NCBI RefSeq assembly: GCF_016461785.1
Contig: NZ_JAEMUH010000008.1
Location: forward strand, 1 to 64,000
Length of the DNA stretch: 64,000 bases
Origin: Marinomonas ostreistagni
GTDB lineage: Bacteria; Pseudomonadota; Gammaproteobacteria; Pseudomonadales; Marinomonadaceae
Reading direction: 5' to 3'
In this document: positions 50,533-60,010 of the stretch, in pieces
Numbering within the stretch: the stretch's first letter is position 1
How the letters are laid out: every line of letters starts with the position of its first letter
Position numbers and translations under genes: made by a program
The notes under the pieces: generated by a model
What the model was told of the DNA's origin: nothing
What the model saw: only the letters and a program-made list of their open reading frames with translations
Database searches by the model: none

Positions 50533-51480
50533 CTAAGGTGTGACTGGGTAAGGAATCATACTTTGCACCACGTTTGCGCAAAGATTTCTTAGCCACAGAC
50601 CTCCCGGGTCCTGACTCTGCTCTGATGGCCAAGACAAGCAATAATCGATCGGCGGGAAGTCATAAGGTAACGGCTTAATCACCAAACCAAACTGCTCTTG
50701 AAAACGATACGCAAGCAATTGACTGGTACTAAACAGCAAATCGGTTTTACCCACCGCTTCCAGTGCAGACATAAAATACGGCGTACGCAACGTATAGCGA
50801 CGCTCTTTAGCCCGATCGCCCAGTGCCGATTCACTGTAAATTTGACTGCTGCCACCCAATGTCACTAAGACATGATTGTAAGACAAGAATTCATCCAAAC
50901 TGATGGTTGGCTTCTCCGCCAAGGGATGATCTTTGGCCATGATGCAACCAAATCGTTCGCGCCCTAGAATCTTACTTTCAAAGCGTGAGGGCAATTGCAC
51001 ATACTCGCTGCAAAGCACCGCATCCACTGTTTGATTTTCAGATCGAAGCAAGCTGTTCTCGGTTACCAAACTAGTTTCTAGGGACGCATTGGGGGCCAGC
51101 TGATAAAACCGCTCGGCAATGGTCGGCATGTAAGCTTGCGCTTGATAATGGGACGTTTGCAGACGAAATACCCGCTCCGACTTATGTGGCACAAACTCTT
51201 GATCGTTGCTTAAGCCATTCATCTGCTCAAGTATCTGACGCAGTGGCATCTCTAATGCCAAAGCTTTTGCAGTCGGTAACATTTCCTTGTGCGTTCTAAT
51301 GAATAAAGGGTCATCAAAAGCCTCACGTAAGCGGCTCAAAGTGCGACTCATCGCAGGCTGACTCAGATACAGTTTGTTTGCAACTCGGCCGACGTTTCGC
51401 TCTTCTAACAAATATAACAGTGCGGTCAGAGTTTTGATGTCCAGATGCATCATACTGCTATTCAACATAGTAATATCCAT
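50533..51480 (-). CDS. LysR-type transcriptional regulator
   Basis: 315 aa with an N-terminal winged helix (TALLYLLEERNVGRVANKLYLSQPAMSRTLSRLREAF, about 17-52) and a LysR substrate domain. It is divergent from the DMT permease at 51581, so it probably regulates that gene through the 100-bp gap. The effector is unknown. The start is uncertain: ATG 51480, 51468, 51453 and 51450 are in frame, none with a strong ribosome-binding site. Confidence 0.88.
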   Translation of the reverse strand: MDITMLNSSMMHLDIKTLTALLYLLEERNVGRVANKLYLSQPAMSRTLSRLREAFDDPLFIRTHKEMLPTAKALALEMPLRQILEQMNGLSNDQEFVPHKSERVFRLQTSHYQAQAYMPTIAERFYQLAPNASLETSLVTENSLLRSENQTVDAVLCSEYVQLPSRFESKILGRERFGCIMAKDHPLAEKPTISLDEFLSYNHVLVTLGGSSQIYSESALGDRAKERRYTLRTPYFMSALEAVGKTDLLFSTSQLLAYRFQEQFGLVIKPLPYDFPPIDYCLSWPSEQSQDPGGLWLRNLCANVVQSMIPYPVTP

Positions 51481-51580
51481 TTATTGAATAATATTTAGAA
51501 GCATTATGCATTGGATAACATAGCAAAACTAGCACACCATTTAGGCTTATGACATGGGCCTGCTAAATGGGGAAAAAGTT

Positions 51581-52558
51581 ATGCCAATTTCAAGTCGCCA
51601 AGCCTTTTTATATGGTTTGTTCTTCTGCACCGTGTGTGTGCTGTTTTGGAGTGCTTTACCGATTGTTCTGAAACTGTCTGGTGGCTTTTCTGACCCCGCA
51701 ACGCTAACCTGGTTGCGCTTCTCCGTAGCTGGGATCATTTTACTGGCTTGGCAGGGATGGCGAGGAAAGCTCTATGAGTTTACCAAACTGACCAAGAAAC
51801 AATGGTTAACATTGGCCGCTGCAGGCAGTTTGTTAATCATCAACTACAGCTTTTTCGCGTGGAGCTTGGATTTTTTACATCCAGGTGTGGCGCAACTTAG
51901 TTTCCAAGTCGCACCCTTATTCTTGGCACTTGGGGGCATGATATTTTTCAAAGAAAAAATCCGCTGGCCACAGTGGCTATGCTTTGCCGTACTGGGTTTA
52001 GGTATGGTGATCTTTTTTCATCCAGTCCTAAGTGGTCAAATCAGCGGTGACCCAAGTATCCTTGCACTTGGCTTTTTGATTGTACAAACATCAGCTTGTG
52101 CGTGGTGCTTTTATGCCTTATTGCAGAAATCACTATTTAAAGTACTGTCCTCTACCAATATTTTATTGGGTATTTACATGTATGCCTTAGTCGTAATGCT
52201 GCCGTTTACCAGCCCGAGCGATTTGCTTGAGATGAACAGTGATCAAGCATTAGTCGCGGCGTTCTGTTGTTTTAATACCTTGATTGCTTATGGCGCTTTC
52301 GCTCAGGCACTGAACTACTGGCAAACCGTTCAAGTCAGTGCCTCTATTGCGCTGACGCCAGTCATCGCCTTTATCGCAACGGAAGCGTGTGTGGCGTTAG
52401 GGTTGTGGCAAGGAGTCATCATCTCTAGCCATGCGGACAGCCTGAGTTTATTCGGCATGGCTTTAGTTGTAGGCGCTGCTATTTCCGTACAGTTTATTAC
52501 TGCGGCATTGAATAAACGACAAGCCAGACTGGATTCATTACAAACAACGACGGCTTAA
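51581..52558 (+). CDS. DMT-superfamily (EamA) permease
   Basis: 325-aa ten-helix permease with two EamA repeats (about 12-140 and 158-300). It is probably an exporter controlled by the divergent LysR regulator. ATG 51581 has GGGGAAAAAG upstream, and the earlier frame from 51554 lacks support. It is not closely related to the other EamA protein at 40.7 kb. Confidence 0.87.
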   Translation: MPISSRQAFLYGLFFCTVCVLFWSALPIVLKLSGGFSDPATLTWLRFSVAGIILLAWQGWRGKLYEFTKLTKKQWLTLAAAGSLLIINYSFFAWSLDFLHPGVAQLSFQVAPLFLALGGMIFFKEKIRWPQWLCFAVLGLGMVIFFHPVLSGQISGDPSILALGFLIVQTSACAWCFYALLQKSLFKVLSSTNILLGIYMYALVVMLPFTSPSDLLEMNSDQALVAAFCCFNTLIAYGAFAQALNYWQTVQVSASIALTPVIAFIATEACVALGLWQGVIISSHADSLSLFGMALVVGAAISVQFITAALNKRQARLDSLQTTTA

Positions 52559-52575
52559 TAAGCAAAATCTGAATT

Positions 52576-52615
52576 CCCCCACTACACTAAAGAAGTACCT
52601 TTCGTTGAGTGGGGG
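52576..52615 (+). promoter_or_regulatory. Stem-loop covering the ribosome-binding site of the CBS gene
   Basis: CCCCCACT (52576-52583) pairs perfectly with AGTGGGGG (52608-52615), with an inner AAAG/CTTT pairing. The 3' arm is the G-rich stretch 6 nt before ATG 52621, so the fold would hide the only plausible ribosome-binding site. It could also be a terminator of the EamA gene without a T-run. Confidence 0.45.
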
Positions 52616-52620
52616 TGTTT

Positions 52621-53037
52621 ATGAAATTTGAAAGTCTTTGTGTCCAAGACATCATGTCCCACGACACGTTCCATGTTTATCCGACGACACGCATTGATGA
52701 CTGCGCCGAGCAATTGGCTCGACACAAACTCAGTGGTGCGCCGGTCACCGATCAATACGATCACGTCATCGGTTTTGTTTCTGAACAAGACTTATTAGAG
52801 CCGTTAAGCCAAGCCGTTTATTACTGTCATCAACCTAAAAATGTGGAAAGTGTGATGCGTTCAAACGTGCTGACCGTGACACCAACCATGCAAGTCATGC
52901 AAATTGCTAAATTGATGATGGAAGATAAACCAAAGATCTTTCCCGTGGTGGAAGAAGGTCGCCTAGTGGGCGTTATCACTCGACGTTTGGTGACTCAGGC
53001 ACTGCTGCAGGCGCAAAAACAATGCGTTCCCGTATAA
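52621..53037 (+). CDS. CBS-domain pair protein
   Basis: 138 aa with two CBS motifs (about 8-60 and 75-133). It resembles the protein at 4628 in layout but is clearly diverged from it. It is probably an adenine-nucleotide sensor; the partner is unknown. ATG 52621 is chosen over GTG 52609 because MKFESLCVQDIM fits the family start. Its translation may be controlled by the stem-loop just upstream. Confidence 0.83.
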   Translation: MKFESLCVQDIMSHDTFHVYPTTRIDDCAEQLARHKLSGAPVTDQYDHVIGFVSEQDLLEPLSQAVYYCHQPKNVESVMRSNVLTVTPTMQVMQIAKLMMEDKPKIFPVVEEGRLVGVITRRLVTQALLQAQKQCVPV

Positions 53038-53069
53038 GCGATTAGGCAGAGAGAAAATAAGGCATAGAA

Positions 53070-53432
53070 TCAGGAAGCGAGGTTCTGACCAATCCAGAAT
53101 GGGATCAACGTCAGAGATAACACCATGGCGATCGCTACGAGGGTAAATAGAAATTCCACTGGATTTTGGCGTGCATGGGCTAAAAAGCCAACCAGCCAAT
53201 CACGTGCGCTGATGTTTTGAGCTCTGGCTGCACGCGCTGATTGATCTTCTGCAATCAGCGCTTTTGCCTGTTGGGCTTGGTCTTTGTCGCGTACCCAAAT
53301 TCCCGCCATAGAAATTTGCCAACGCCCTGCACTGGTTTCGTAAAACTCAATATCATGTTCGTTCAGTAACGCACGGATATCGTCCGCTTCTTCTTCAGGA
53401 ACATTCTTTAAACGAAATACCAATTGTGCCAC
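53070..53432 (-). CDS. DUF6164 family membrane protein
   Basis: About 120 aa. The N-terminal half is a DUF2007-like signal-transducing fold (AQLVFRLKNVPEEEADDIRALL, ending ISMAGIWVRDK). A C-terminal transmembrane helix (FLFTLVAIAMVLSLTLIPFWIG) follows. The start is GTG 53432, supported by GGAGAAA 7-8 nt upstream. Function is unknown. It lies 72 bp after the DUF3833 gene and may be the last gene of that operon. Confidence 0.72.
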   Translation of the reverse strand: MAQLVFRLKNVPEEEADDIRALLNEHDIEFYETSAGRWQISMAGIWVRDKDQAQQAKALIAEDQSARAARAQNISARDWLVGFLAHARQNPVEFLFTLVAIAMVLSLTLIPFWIGQNLAS

Positions 53433-53504
53433 GTTTGTTTCTCCAGGCTCGCGAGTTATCTGTATGGCGCGCAGAATAACAGACCCCAATCGTCAATCAA
53501 ACGC

Positions 53505-54044
53505 TTATTCACTCTGATGCGCTTTCTGACGAATACTTAAGGTCAGAGATGCCACTTCAAAGCCAAACTTTGTCAGTACTGATTCATTGATCAAATGATC
53601 TGGTGTAACCAGATACATACGATCATCGACATTCAAATCAATGGTATCGCCATCATAAGGCACCCGTAACACGTACTCCATAAACAGCGCATTACCAGAT
53701 GTTTCTAAACGCCCTGCTCCGATTACGTCCCCTGCTGTTGCGGTATAGGTGCCATCACCATTCGGGGTTAGCGTCCAAATGCGCTCCTGCTGTTCCCCAT
53801 CATCGAATACAAACCACTCTTCCAGTGTGCCCACGCCATTTTCCCAGCTGCCTTTTAAGTCAGCGTAAAAATAACGTGTTACTTTACCACCTCGATCTTT
53901 CAGCACACCATGAGCGACGAGATCACCTTGAAAGAAGCTTTCCACCTTAAACTCAGGTTGATTACTGGCATACTCCTCTACCGATGTAGAAGAACAAGCG
54001 GTTAGCCATAACATGGCAAAAAACAGGGCCATTATTCGAATCAT
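53505..54044 (-). CDS. DUF3833 lipoprotein
   Basis: 179 aa with a lipoprotein signal (MIRIMALFFAMLWLTAC, lipobox LTAC). The following beta-rich domain (FFQGDLVAHGVLKDRGGKV, FYADLKGSW) defines DUF3833, a family typically found beside CFA synthase/DUF1365 clusters. ATG 54044 is preceded by GGAGG; a much longer frame to 54260 reads antisense-like residues and is rejected. The lipid-binding role is an inference from its lipocalin-like strand pattern and neighbours. Confidence 0.85.
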   Translation of the reverse strand: MIRIMALFFAMLWLTACSSTSVEEYASNQPEFKVESFFQGDLVAHGVLKDRGGKVTRYFYADLKGSWENGVGTLEEWFVFDDGEQQERIWTLTPNGDGTYTATAGDVIGAGRLETSGNALFMEYVLRVPYDGDTIDLNVDDRMYLVTPDHLINESVLTKFGFEVASLTLSIRQKAHQSE

Positions 54045-54081
54045 ACGAGCCTCCATTGGCGCAAATTGGGTCAGTTCAAAA

Positions 54082-54780
54082 TTATTCTGGGTACTGGTAG
54101 CGAATATCGACGGTTTGGTATTTGCCATCACTGCTAGCAATGTTGCCGCGCCCATTGAAGCGCAATAAATTACGAGTGTCTGGGTCGTACGCCACCGTAA
54201 TTGGGTCAACAGCGAGGGACACAAACCAAGAAGTAGGTGTAATCGCAAAACACACCGCATCCGCCCGGGTATTCGCTAAACAATTAACGCGCCCGACCTC
54301 AAACCCGACTGTTGTCAAACGACTGGGAACTAGGTAATCAATTTGCATGGAAGTATTGCTTAATAGCTCTTCCCAATGAATTTTTACATAACGATCAAAG
54401 CCAGCATCGACCAACAAATGCTCATTCACTTTGATTCGCTTATCAAACACGACAGCACCAGATTCTTCTCGATATTGAACCTTTATCTGATCACCTTCAG
54501 AGGAAACTTTTATCCACTCTCCACGCAGTGTGTTCTCTTGTTCAAAAGCGGGTGCTTGTTCATATTGACCATAATGTAAGTGCTTCTCAGCAAACAACTT
54601 TCCGTTTGGGTCGTAATATTTGACCTCATGTTGATTACCCTCAACATATCGATGTTTCTCAACATAAATCAACTTCTGACTGTCTATATCAAATGCTTCA
54701 CCAATCACAACTTTAGATTGCTGTGCTAAAGCTGGAAAGGTGATGACCAGTACCAACAGAGCGAATGTGTGTTTAAACAT
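54082..54780 (-). CDS. Exported hypothetical protein of the lipid operon
   Basis: 232 aa with a Sec signal peptide (MFKHTFALLVLVITFPALA, cleaved before QQ). The mature domain is beta-rich, with a YYDPNGKLFAEKHLHY motif and a single pair of Cys (about 182 and 193). I know no family name. It overlaps the end of the DUF2878 gene by 8 bp and precedes DUF3833, so it is an operon member acting in the periplasm. Confidence 0.7.
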   Translation of the reverse strand: MFKHTFALLVLVITFPALAQQSKVVIGEAFDIDSQKLIYVEKHRYVEGNQHEVKYYDPNGKLFAEKHLHYGQYEQAPAFEQENTLRGEWIKVSSEGDQIKVQYREESGAVVFDKRIKVNEHLLVDAGFDRYVKIHWEELLSNTSMQIDYLVPSRLTTVGFEVGRVNCLANTRADAVCFAITPTSWFVSLAVDPITVAYDPDTRNLLRFNGRGNIASSDGKYQTVDIRYQYPE

Positions 54781-55297
54781 GCTGTTTGCGTCCATTACGT
54801 TTTTGAGTAAGTTTTGCCACAAAGACGCCTACCTGCATGACCCAAAACCAGATAAACGCCATCAAAGCCCAAGTTGCGATAGTAGAGCGCCCAAATGACA
54901 CTTCTGCGAAATCAGCACCGACTAGGTAGCTCATGGGGGCAAAAAATGCGGCTAAGGCACTTAGTAACCAAGGACGATCCAAGCCCCAACTCAGACAATG
55001 AAAGAATAAAGATCCCACACCTGCCCACAGTCCGAGCAACCAAGGTGGAGGAATAGGAAACGTCCAGATAGACGAAGGCATTTGTAACCAGCCATCAAAG
55101 ATCAATGCCCCATCAATAATGATGCCAAGGCCGACAAACAAAAGTATCAACCACCACTCACGCTGGTTGCGGACAAAGTAAATATGATGGATAACAAAAT
55201 ACACTACGATAGCGGCCACCGCCCAGTTGTCTCCTCCGAGCACGCAGGCGAACCAAAATAACTGAAAGCTGATGGCATTGAGCAGAGACTTCATCAT
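54773..55297 (-). CDS. DUF2878 membrane protein
   Basis: 174-aa integral membrane protein with about five hydrophobic helices and many Trp residues (WFACVLGGDNWAVAAIVVYF, WLILLFVGLGIIIDG). DUF2878 proteins regularly accompany CFA-synthase/DUF1365 genes. GGAGG lies 6 nt before the first ATG (55297); ATG 55294 is equally possible. Function is unknown. Confidence 0.82.
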   Translation of the reverse strand: MMKSLLNAISFQLFWFACVLGGDNWAVAAIVVYFVIHHIYFVRNQREWWLILLFVGLGIIIDGALIFDGWLQMPSSIWTFPIPPPWLLGLWAGVGSLFFHCLSWGLDRPWLLSALAAFFAPMSYLVGADFAEVSFGRSTIATWALMAFIWFWVMQVGVFVAKLTQKRNGRKQHV

Positions 55298-55322
55298 AAC
55301 AGGCCTCCGTCAGGGTCCTCGC

Positions 55323-56582
55323 CTAACGACGAGGAAAACGGTATTGAGGTTTGGCGAAAACGAACTGACCAGTACTGATTGCACGCTCTCTGAAGCCACC
55401 TTCACAGTAGGCTAAGTAGTAATCCCACATACGACAAAACACATCATCAAACCCTTGGCTCTTGACTGTTTCAATTTCGTGATGGAAACGCTCACGCCAA
55501 TCAGCCAAAGTATCAGCGTAATGCTCGGTAATGTCTTCCACAGCAATAATTTGCATATCTGTTTTACGCGCTATTTTTTCTGCGATCACAGCGTTAGAAG
55601 GCAAACAACCACCAGGGAAAATATATCGCTGAATAAAGTCAACTGACTTACGGGCATAGTCATAACGCTGGTCTGCAATCGTAATAGCTTGAATCACCAT
55701 CAGACCATCCGGCTTTAGTAATTGACTGCATTGAGTGAAATAGCTGTCATAAAACTCATGACCAACCGCTTCGATCATCTCAATTGAGACCAACTTATCG
55801 TATTGGCCTTTTAGGTCACGGTAATCTTCAAGCAACAAGGTAATCTTGTCTTGCAATCCTAGCTCTAGAACTCGAGCTTTGGCGTAGTCATATTGCTCTT
55901 GTGAAATAGTGGTTGTCGTGACATGGCAGTCATAATGCTGCGCCGCGTGAATAGCCATCCCTCCCCAACCTGTACCAATTTCAAGCAAATGGTCACCGGG
56001 ACTGAGTTCAAGCTTTTGGCAGATTCTATCCAGCTTGTGAACAGATGCTTCAAAGAGGGTAGATTCAGGCGTAGGGTAAATCGCAGCGGAATACATCATG
56101 GTTGGGTCTAAAAACAACTCGAAAAAATCATTGCCCAAATCATAATGTGCCGAAATATTTTTGCGTGATCCATTTTTGGTATTGGCATTAAAAGTATGGA
56201 AAAGCTTAGTGGCCAAGCGCATCCAAAGCGAGCCATTCGAATCAGCTTCATTTATGACATTAAGGTTCGCACACATCAAGCGAATAACGGCAGTGAGGTC
56301 GGGCGTACTCCAATAACCTTTCATGTAAGCTTCTGCTGCCCCAATACTCGTACTTGAAAAAACATCTTTGTAGGCATGCGAATCGTGGACAGTAATATGA
56401 GCATGGTACGGTGTTTCAGAAAGGCTCTGTCCAAAAGTATAGGTATTATCGCCATCCTCTAGCACTAAATGCCCTAATTCAAGACGCTCTAAAATGGCTA
56501 GTACAGCTCTTTTAGAGGCTTTATCTACAATACTTCGACGATTTGTTTTTTTCTTTAAACCGACACTGACTGAGTTGATCAT
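55323..56582 (-). CDS. Cyclopropane-fatty-acyl-phospholipid synthase family methyltransferase
   Basis: 419 aa. It is a SAM-dependent lipid methyltransferase with motif I LLEIGTGWGGMAIHAAQHY and the CFA-type QEQYDYAKARV, SIEMIEAVGHEFY and IFPGGCLPS motifs. The N-terminal accessory domain (about 1-130) is typical. It would transfer a methylene or methyl group to unsaturated acyl chains in membrane phospholipids. ATG 56582 follows AAGGGG; a TTG one codon earlier is possible. Genomic context points to stress-induced expression through the ECF sigma factor. Confidence 0.93.
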   Translation of the reverse strand: MINSVSVGLKKKTNRRSIVDKASKRAVLAILERLELGHLVLEDGDNTYTFGQSLSETPYHAHITVHDSHAYKDVFSSTSIGAAEAYMKGYWSTPDLTAVIRLMCANLNVINEADSNGSLWMRLATKLFHTFNANTKNGSRKNISAHYDLGNDFFELFLDPTMMYSAAIYPTPESTLFEASVHKLDRICQKLELSPGDHLLEIGTGWGGMAIHAAQHYDCHVTTTTISQEQYDYAKARVLELGLQDKITLLLEDYRDLKGQYDKLVSIEMIEAVGHEFYDSYFTQCSQLLKPDGLMVIQAITIADQRYDYARKSVDFIQRYIFPGGCLPSNAVIAEKIARKTDMQIIAVEDITEHYADTLADWRERFHHEIETVKSQGFDDVFCRMWDYYLAYCEGGFRERAISTGQFVFAKPQYRFPRR

Positions 56583-56592
56583 CAAATACCCC

Positions 56593-57369
56593 TTAATCCG
56601 AAGAGTGCCCTAATTTATGTTTAGGGTGATCATGCACAGGCACACGCTTTAGAAACAGCTTCAATGCTTGCCAATATATTCCCCAAGCAACTTTCATCGT
56701 CATCCAAGGATAACGCCACAAAATTGACGTTAAACTGGCCTTGGTAATTGGCTCACGACGTAAAGAGAGGGTCGCGTCAAACACACATTGCTGTTCACCG
56801 TGTTGCTCTTTGTTCTGCATGTGTATTGCAAGCTTTTCACTTGGCTGATTACTGCGCCAGTCATAAAAATGATCCATTGGATGGAATGGCGAAACATGCA
56901 TTGATTTATCGATATTAATACGCTGAATTGGCTTTTCTGGATCACAAGAAAATACATAAGCAACCTTTTCCCCCCAAGGTGTATTCGTCACCTCTAGTAA
57001 CATGGCGCATAGCTTTTCTTGTTTGTCGTAGCAGTAATAAACTGAAATAGGATTAATTAGATATCCAAAATATCTCGGGTTCGTCAACAATTTTACAGTG
57101 CCATCCAAAGCAAGACCTAAACGCTGATTGACCTCGTCTAGGACGGCTTGCTTGAGTGGAATTTCTGCTTTACCAAAATAGTCTTGGCGCACAAATCGTA
57201 CCGGGCGCCAGCGTTTCATTGACCACCAAGGAGTTATCGCTAAGATATCCTCAATTTCGTCTAAGTCGAGCAATACCATGCAGACGTCATAAGTAAAGGT
57301 ATGGTGCCGAGGAGCGAATCGACGATGCCGGACTACCCCAGTATACAAGGCGCTAGACCAGTCAGACAT
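56593..57369 (-). CDS. DUF1365 family protein
   Basis: 258 aa, DUF1365 ([24 protein letters not shown] at the N-terminus; [31 protein letters not shown] in the middle). The His/Tyr-rich conserved motifs suggest a metal- or cofactor-dependent role, but none is proven. The family nearly always neighbours an FAD amine-oxidase-like protein and CFA synthase, and this is the case here. The start overlaps the previous stop by one base (TAATG). Confidence 0.9.
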   Translation of the reverse strand: MSDWSSALYTGVVRHRRFAPRHHTFTYDVCMVLLDLDEIEDILAITPWWSMKRWRPVRFVRQDYFGKAEIPLKQAVLDEVNQRLGLALDGTVKLLTNPRYFGYLINPISVYYCYDKQEKLCAMLLEVTNTPWGEKVAYVFSCDPEKPIQRINIDKSMHVSPFHPMDHFYDWRSNQPSEKLAIHMQNKEQHGEQQCVFDATLSLRREPITKASLTSILWRYPWMTMKVAWGIYWQALKLFLKRVPVHDHPKHKLGHSSD

Positions 57370-58622
57370 TACCACTCAACTCCCAAAGAACGAGCAACTC
57401 TGACAGCACTCCAACAACCGTCTTCATGGAAACCATTGCGCCAATAAGCGCCACAGAACCAAGTATTATTGTTATTAATCTCCTGCCAACGCTGTTGAGC
57501 TTCAATTCCTTCGAGTGTGAAAGTTGGATGAGCATAGGTATAGCGCCCTATGATCTTATCTGGATCGATCCAATGGGTGTGATTCAAAGTCACCACAAAG
57601 GTCTGTTTCGAATCCTGTATCCCTTGCAAAATGTTCATGTTGTAACTCAGCGTAGCAGGTTTAGAGCTATCATTACCTAAATGATAATTCCAACTCGACC
57701 AAGCCAACTTTGCTTTTGGCATGAGAGAGGTATCAGTATGTAATACGATCTCGTTGTCACGATAGGGAATGGCTGAAAGGATTTCACGCTCTAACTCCGT
57801 GGCATTTTCACCGAGAAGCGCTAAGGCTTGATCACTATGGCAAGCAAACACGACTTGATCATATTGCTCACTGCTCCCTTCTTCGAAATGCAATGTGACC
57901 GAGCCATCTGCTCTAGTCACGTTTTTGATATGACTCTCTAGACGTATCCGCTCTTTAAAAGAATCGCTAAGGGGGTCTAAATAGGCGGCAGACCCGCCTT
58001 CAACAACATGCCACTGGGGCCGATTATTCACACTAAGCAATCCATGATTCTTAAAGAAGCGGACAAAAAACAGCAGTGGAAATTGCATCATTTCCTGTAG
58101 CGTAGCCGACCAAATAGCACTTCCCATTGGAATGAGATAATGGCTGGCAAACATCTCACCGTAACCTTGGCGAGATAAGTATTCTCCCAAGGTAATTTCA
58201 GAGTCCAATTTGTCAGACTCTAAGTCTTCTATTGATTCTTTATTAAAGCGAAGAATGTCCTTCAACATGGATAGAAAGGACCAATTCACGAGGTTTTTAC
58301 GTTGTGCAAAGAGCGTATTTAGATTGTTTCCACCGTACTCTAAACCAGTGCGTTCGCAACTAACAGAAAAGCTCATTTCCGTGGGTTTGGTTACAACGCC
58401 TAACTCTTTCATAAGACGAATAAAATTGGGGTACGTCCAATCGTTGTAGACAATAAAACCCGTGTCGATATGGCGAGTAATACCATGATCATCGACCTTC
58501 TTCGTAGCTGTATGGCCTCCAATTCTGGCATCCTTCTCAAATAACGTAATGTCATGACTCTTATTTAATAAGTACGCAGCTGTTAGTCCTGAAATACCGC
58601 TGCCGATAATGGCAATTTTCAT
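57369..58622 (-). CDS. FAD-dependent amine oxidase-like protein
   Basis: 417 aa with an N-terminal Rossmann dinucleotide-binding motif ([17 protein letters not shown]) and GGHTATK, matching the NAD(P)-binding/amine oxidase family. The C-terminal FAD-binding part ([27 protein letters not shown]) is also present. In these clusters it is thought to oxidise or desaturate an acyl chain, not an amine. It is coupled to the DUF1365 gene by a 1-bp overlap. Confidence 0.9.
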   Translation of the reverse strand: MKIAIIGSGISGLTAAYLLNKSHDITLFEKDARIGGHTATKKVDDHGITRHIDTGFIVYNDWTYPNFIRLMKELGVVTKPTEMSFSVSCERTGLEYGGNNLNTLFAQRKNLVNWSFLSMLKDILRFNKESIEDLESDKLDSEITLGEYLSRQGYGEMFASHYLIPMGSAIWSATLQEMMQFPLLFFVRFFKNHGLLSVNNRPQWHVVEGGSAAYLDPLSDSFKERIRLESHIKNVTRADGSVTLHFEEGSSEQYDQVVFACHSDQALALLGENATELEREILSAIPYRDNEIVLHTDTSLMPKAKLAWSSWNYHLGNDSSKPATLSYNMNILQGIQDSKQTFVVTLNHTHWIDPDKIIGRYTYAHPTFTLEGIEAQQRWQEINNNNTWFCGAYWRNGFHEDGCWSAVRVARSLGVEW

Positions 58623-58634
58623 TACTTTCTATCC

Positions 58635-59393
58635 TTAACTAGTGCGCTTGCGCGCGTTAAATTTGAACCATCCGGACGGGGCCAAGCGAGCCAAAGCCAA
58701 CAATGCAGTAAGGCGTTTAGGAAAGGCATATTCGAATACGCGCTTTTCAACTGCATTCGCAATTCGGTGTGCCGCCTGTTCCGGGGACATAATAAAAGGC
58801 ATATCAAAATCATTACGCTGTGTCAGAGGGGTATCAACAAAACCCGGCAAAATACACGAGACAGACACATCATCAGGAGCAAGGTCTAATCGCAGCGAAT
58901 GCAATAAATAACGCACGGCAGCTTTACTAGCACCATACGCTTCAGAACGGATGAAAGGCGCCTGTACCGCTTGGGAAGACACGCCTACTAGATGAGAATT
59001 GGGTGTGCGTTTTAGTATTGGTAAACAAACTTGCAACGAGTTCACTACGCCAAGGTAGTTAACTTGATTGACGCGCTCAAAGAGACTCCAGTCAGGGGCA
59101 TCTACATCAAAGTACTCGCAAGTCCCTGCGTTCAAAATGGCTAGGTCTAACTGATCTGTAAGCTGCTCAATTTCATTAGCCACAGATTCTATCTGAGTAT
59201 TATCTGTAACATCGAACTTCACAAAACTGAGTTCATCCGGATAAAGCTTGGCTAACTGGTTCAGCTCGCCCTCACTTCTTGCTGAAGCAATCACACGATT
59301 GCCGGTAAGTAAATAATGTTTGGCAAGTGCCAACCCTAGACCAGAACTAGCGCCAGTAATCCAAATTTTCTTGTTGGGTTTATCCTGTGACAT
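58635..59393 (-). CDS. SDR-family oxidoreductase of the lipid operon
   Basis: 252-aa classical SDR: TGASSGLG nucleotide loop, LNAG, catalytic Ser and YGASK. The C-terminal segment (MSPEQAAHRIANAVEKRVFEYAFPKR) resembles DltE/YbbO-type SDRs. ATG 59393 is preceded by GAGAGGTG. It is separated by 2 bp from the NTF2-like gene and 12 bp from the FAD gene. The lipid substrate is inferred from context only. Confidence 0.88.
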   Translation of the reverse strand: MSQDKPNKKIWITGASSGLGLALAKHYLLTGNRVIASARSEGELNQLAKLYPDELSFVKFDVTDNTQIESVANEIEQLTDQLDLAILNAGTCEYFDVDAPDWSLFERVNQVNYLGVVNSLQVCLPILKRTPNSHLVGVSSQAVQAPFIRSEAYGASKAAVRYLLHSLRLDLAPDDVSVSCILPGFVDTPLTQRNDFDMPFIMSPEQAAHRIANAVEKRVFEYAFPKRLTALLALARLAPSGWFKFNARKRTS

Positions 59394-59395
59394 TT

Positions 59396-59851
59396 TCACC
59401 TCTCCGTGGCCATACGTTTGCGTAGCTTTTTAACCGCCCATCCCACTACAGGCACATGCTCATAGATCATTTGCCCCATGTCATAAACATCTTCGTGGTA
59501 AAAAATTCGATCCGTAAACTGTATTTGTGACATGCCTCTAACAACATGTGTCTCTTTACCCAGTTTAGGATGACTGAAGTACATATTCCATTTAATGTAA
59601 GCTGTATCTTTACCGACTAACTGATCTAGAAACTCGAAGCGACCACTTTCAACATTCTCACAGGCGTCAGACAAGTAAGCATGCAGCTCAGCGAGACCTT
59701 GAACTTGGTGTACAGGATCTCGAAATTTAACCGTGCTAGCATAGACGTCACCAATGGCATCTAATTTAGGTCTTTTGACATCTTTGTAGAAATCCTTAAA
59801 CCGTTCTATTAATTCATTTGCTGAGTCAGAATGTAAGTTGCGTGCCTGCAT
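59396..59851 (-). CDS. SnoaL/NTF2-like protein, first gene of the lipid operon
   Basis: 151-aa cone-shaped NTF2-like fold (LIERFKDFYKDVKRPKLDAIGDVYASTVKFRDPVHQVQG). Such domains act as small isomerase/hydrolase or lipid-binding pockets. It is the first gene after the divergent ECF promoter, 32 nt downstream of the predicted transcription start. Specific function is unknown. Confidence 0.85.
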   Translation of the reverse strand: MQARNLHSDSANELIERFKDFYKDVKRPKLDAIGDVYASTVKFRDPVHQVQGLAELHAYLSDACENVESGRFEFLDQLVGKDTAYIKWNMYFSHPKLGKETHVVRGMSQIQFTDRIFYHEDVYDMGQMIYEHVPVVGWAVKKLRKRMATER

Positions 59852-59889
59852 GGTGAAACTACCTTTAGATCGATTCCAGTAACTTACTG

Positions 59890-59919
59890 ATAATACGTTT
59901 TAAAAAAAACTTCAGATCA
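59890..59919 (-). promoter_or_regulatory. ECF-type promoter for the lipid operon
   Basis: On the minus strand the -35 TGATCT (59919-59914) is followed after exactly 18 nt by the -10 TATTAT (59895-59890). This matches the divergent promoter in sequence and spacing. The RpoE/ChrR-type -35 TGATCC is the known consensus in Rhodobacter. Confidence 0.7.
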
Positions 59920-59920
59920 C

Positions 59921-59950
59921 TGATCCACAAAACGGTATTGCTCGTATAAT
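59921..59950 (+). promoter_or_regulatory. ECF-type autoregulatory promoter for the sigma gene
   Basis: The -35 TGATCC (59921-59926), an 18-nt spacer and the -10 TATAAT (59945-59950) point to the sigma gene. It is back to back with the minus-strand promoter: the two -35 boxes are separated by one base and form an AGATCA/TGATCC pseudo-palindrome. Confidence 0.72.
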
Positions 59951-60010
59951 CACTTGTGAAAATACTTTCACCACACCCAGACTGACTAACGTGCACGTTT
60001 GGAGCCTAGG

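Noticed and set aside
51481..51580. LysR binding box in the LysR/DMT gap
   Set aside because: Several T-N11-A matches occur in this AT-rich stretch and none stands out.
53505..54260. Long N-terminal extension of the DUF3833 gene
   Set aside because: The lipoprotein signal begins at ATG 54044 with GGAGG upstream. The extension overlaps the upstream gene's end without conserved residues.
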